A DNA stretch of 5,425 bases from Candidatus Nitrosotenuis sp. (GTDB lineage: Archaea; Thermoproteota; Nitrososphaeria; Nitrososphaerales; Nitrosopumilaceae), in assembly GCA_023252015.1 (NCBI GenBank), contig JAHEXS010000088.1:1-5425 (forward strand). The letters run 5' to 3'. Both the position numbers and the translations under genes were made by a program. This document shows positions 5,248 through 5,425 of the stretch, piece by piece (positions within the stretch are counted from its first letter, which is position 1; the number at the start of each line of letters is the position of its first letter). Below the pieces are notes generated by a model. That model had not been told where the DNA came from. It did no database searches and saw nothing but the letters and a program-made list of their open reading frames with translations.

Positions 5248-5332
5248 GCGGGAGTTGCCAAGCCCGGCCAACGGCGCTAGCTTGAGGGGCTAGTATCTTA
5301 GGATTTCGTGGGTTCAAATCCCACTTCCCGCA
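5248..5332 (+). tRNA. tRNA-Leu (anticodon GAG)
   Basis: An 85-nt class II tRNA folds fully. The acceptor stem is GCGGGAG (5248-5254) with TTCCCGC (5325-5331), including one G-U pair, and A5332 is the discriminator. The D stem is GCC/GGC (5257-5259 with 5273-5275), with GG at 5266-5267 in the loop. The anticodon stem is CTAGC/GCTAG (5277-5281 with 5289-5293), with loop TTGAGGG and anticodon GAG at 5284-5286. The long variable arm of 14 nt (5294-5307) can pair ATC with GAT. The T arm is GTGGG-TTCAAAT-CCCAC (5308-5324). It decodes CUC and CUU leucine codons. There is no intron and the 3' CCA is not encoded. The extended variable arm and A discriminator agree with leucine identity. Confidence 0.97.
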
Positions 5333-5338
5333 TTTTTT
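5333..5338 (+). terminator. T6 terminator of tRNA-Leu
   Basis: Six T residues directly follow the discriminator base of the tRNA. This is the expected archaeal oligo-T termination signal for a single tRNA transcript. Confidence 0.65.
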
Positions 5339-5348
5339 ACTAGTAAGT

Positions 5349-5358
5349 GTTTTTATGC
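5349..5358 (+). promoter_or_regulatory. Candidate box A for the gene at the right edge
   Basis: GTTTTTATGC has a TTTTTAT core centred about 26-27 nt upstream of the TTG at 5380. This is the same geometry seen at the rpoN start, and supports leaderless transcription of the partial gene that follows. Confidence 0.4.
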
Positions 5359-5379
5359 AAGCTTTACCATATCATACCA

Positions 5380-5425
5380 TTGGTAGTAAAAGCAAACGAC
5401 CTGACAAAGCGGGCAATCTACGTGT
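5380..5425 (+). CDS. Probable 5' end of an unidentified gene (partial)
   Basis: From a TTG at 5380-5382 the frame stays open to the window edge and reads M-VVKANDLTKRAIYV, a plausible protein start. The TTG lies about 26 nt after the box A at 5349-5358, and TTG starts are used twice in the neighbouring operon. A competing reading from ATG at 5355 is also open (MQALPYHTIGSKSKRPDK...) but would lie on top of the box A and looks less protein-like. The product cannot be named from 15 residues. Confidence 0.45.
   Translation, partial: MVVKANDLTKRAIYV

Noticed and set aside
5248..5332. Intron or split tRNA, as found in some archaea
   Set aside because: All stems close with a normal 7-nt anticodon loop and a 14-nt variable arm; no extra sequence is present.
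5355..5425. ATG start at 5355 for the right-edge gene
   Set aside because: The ATG lies within the probable box A, which cannot normally be part of its own mRNA, and the translation is less protein-like than the TTG frame. It is not fully excluded.
1..5425. Mobile element, integration site at the tRNA, or defence system
   Set aside because: There is no transposase, integrase or nuclease, no terminal repeats, and no duplicate of the tRNA 3' end within the window; the genes are mostly core housekeeping.

Overview
The window looks like a low-GC ammonia-oxidising archaeon of the Thaumarchaeota (Nitrososphaeria), most likely near Nitrosopumilus, Nitrosarchaeum or Nitrosotenuis. The reasons are an archaeal RNA polymerase subunit N, an archaeal-type uS2, a mevalonate-pathway kinase beside a MEMO-family protein, box A (TATA) promoters about 25 nt upstream of start codons, no clear Shine-Dalgarno sites, frequent TTG/GTG starts, and a tRNA gene with no encoded CCA. 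The genus-level placement is inference from protein character and cannot be proven without a search.

Layout from left to right. Positions 1-62 hold at most the last codons of an unidentified plus-strand gene. Positions 63-285 are non-coding and contain three inverted repeats and a weak box A. Positions 286-1218 (+) encode an exported protein with a highly acidic, perfectly repeated 4 x 45-bp segment, a short coiled coil and a beta-rich C-terminal domain. Positions 1219-1310 are a convergent spacer with a T-tract for each strand and a perfect 9-bp hairpin. Positions 1311-5197 (-) form one compact five-gene operon, read right to left: rpoN, enolase, rpsB (uS2), MEMO-family protein, mevalonate kinase. 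Positions 5198-5247 are a 50-bp divergent spacer with a single AT-rich box placed correctly for promoters in both directions. Positions 5248-5332 (+) encode tRNA-Leu(GAG), followed by a T6 terminator. The right edge probably carries the start of another plus-strand gene, read from its own box A with a TTG start.

The operon mixes transcription (RpoN), central carbon metabolism (enolase), translation (uS2) and isoprenoid lipid synthesis (mevalonate kinase). This is a version of an old archaeal cluster. Gaps are 1 nt (rpoN/eno) and 9 nt (eno/rpsB), and the last two junctions overlap by 1 and 4 nt, which suggests one transcript with translational coupling. The MEMO protein sits between uS2 and mevalonate kinase; its biochemical role in archaea is not established. 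The least explained parts are the repeat protein and its palindrome-rich upstream region. I see no mobile element, CRISPR array or defence system, and no clear evidence of a wholly new system.
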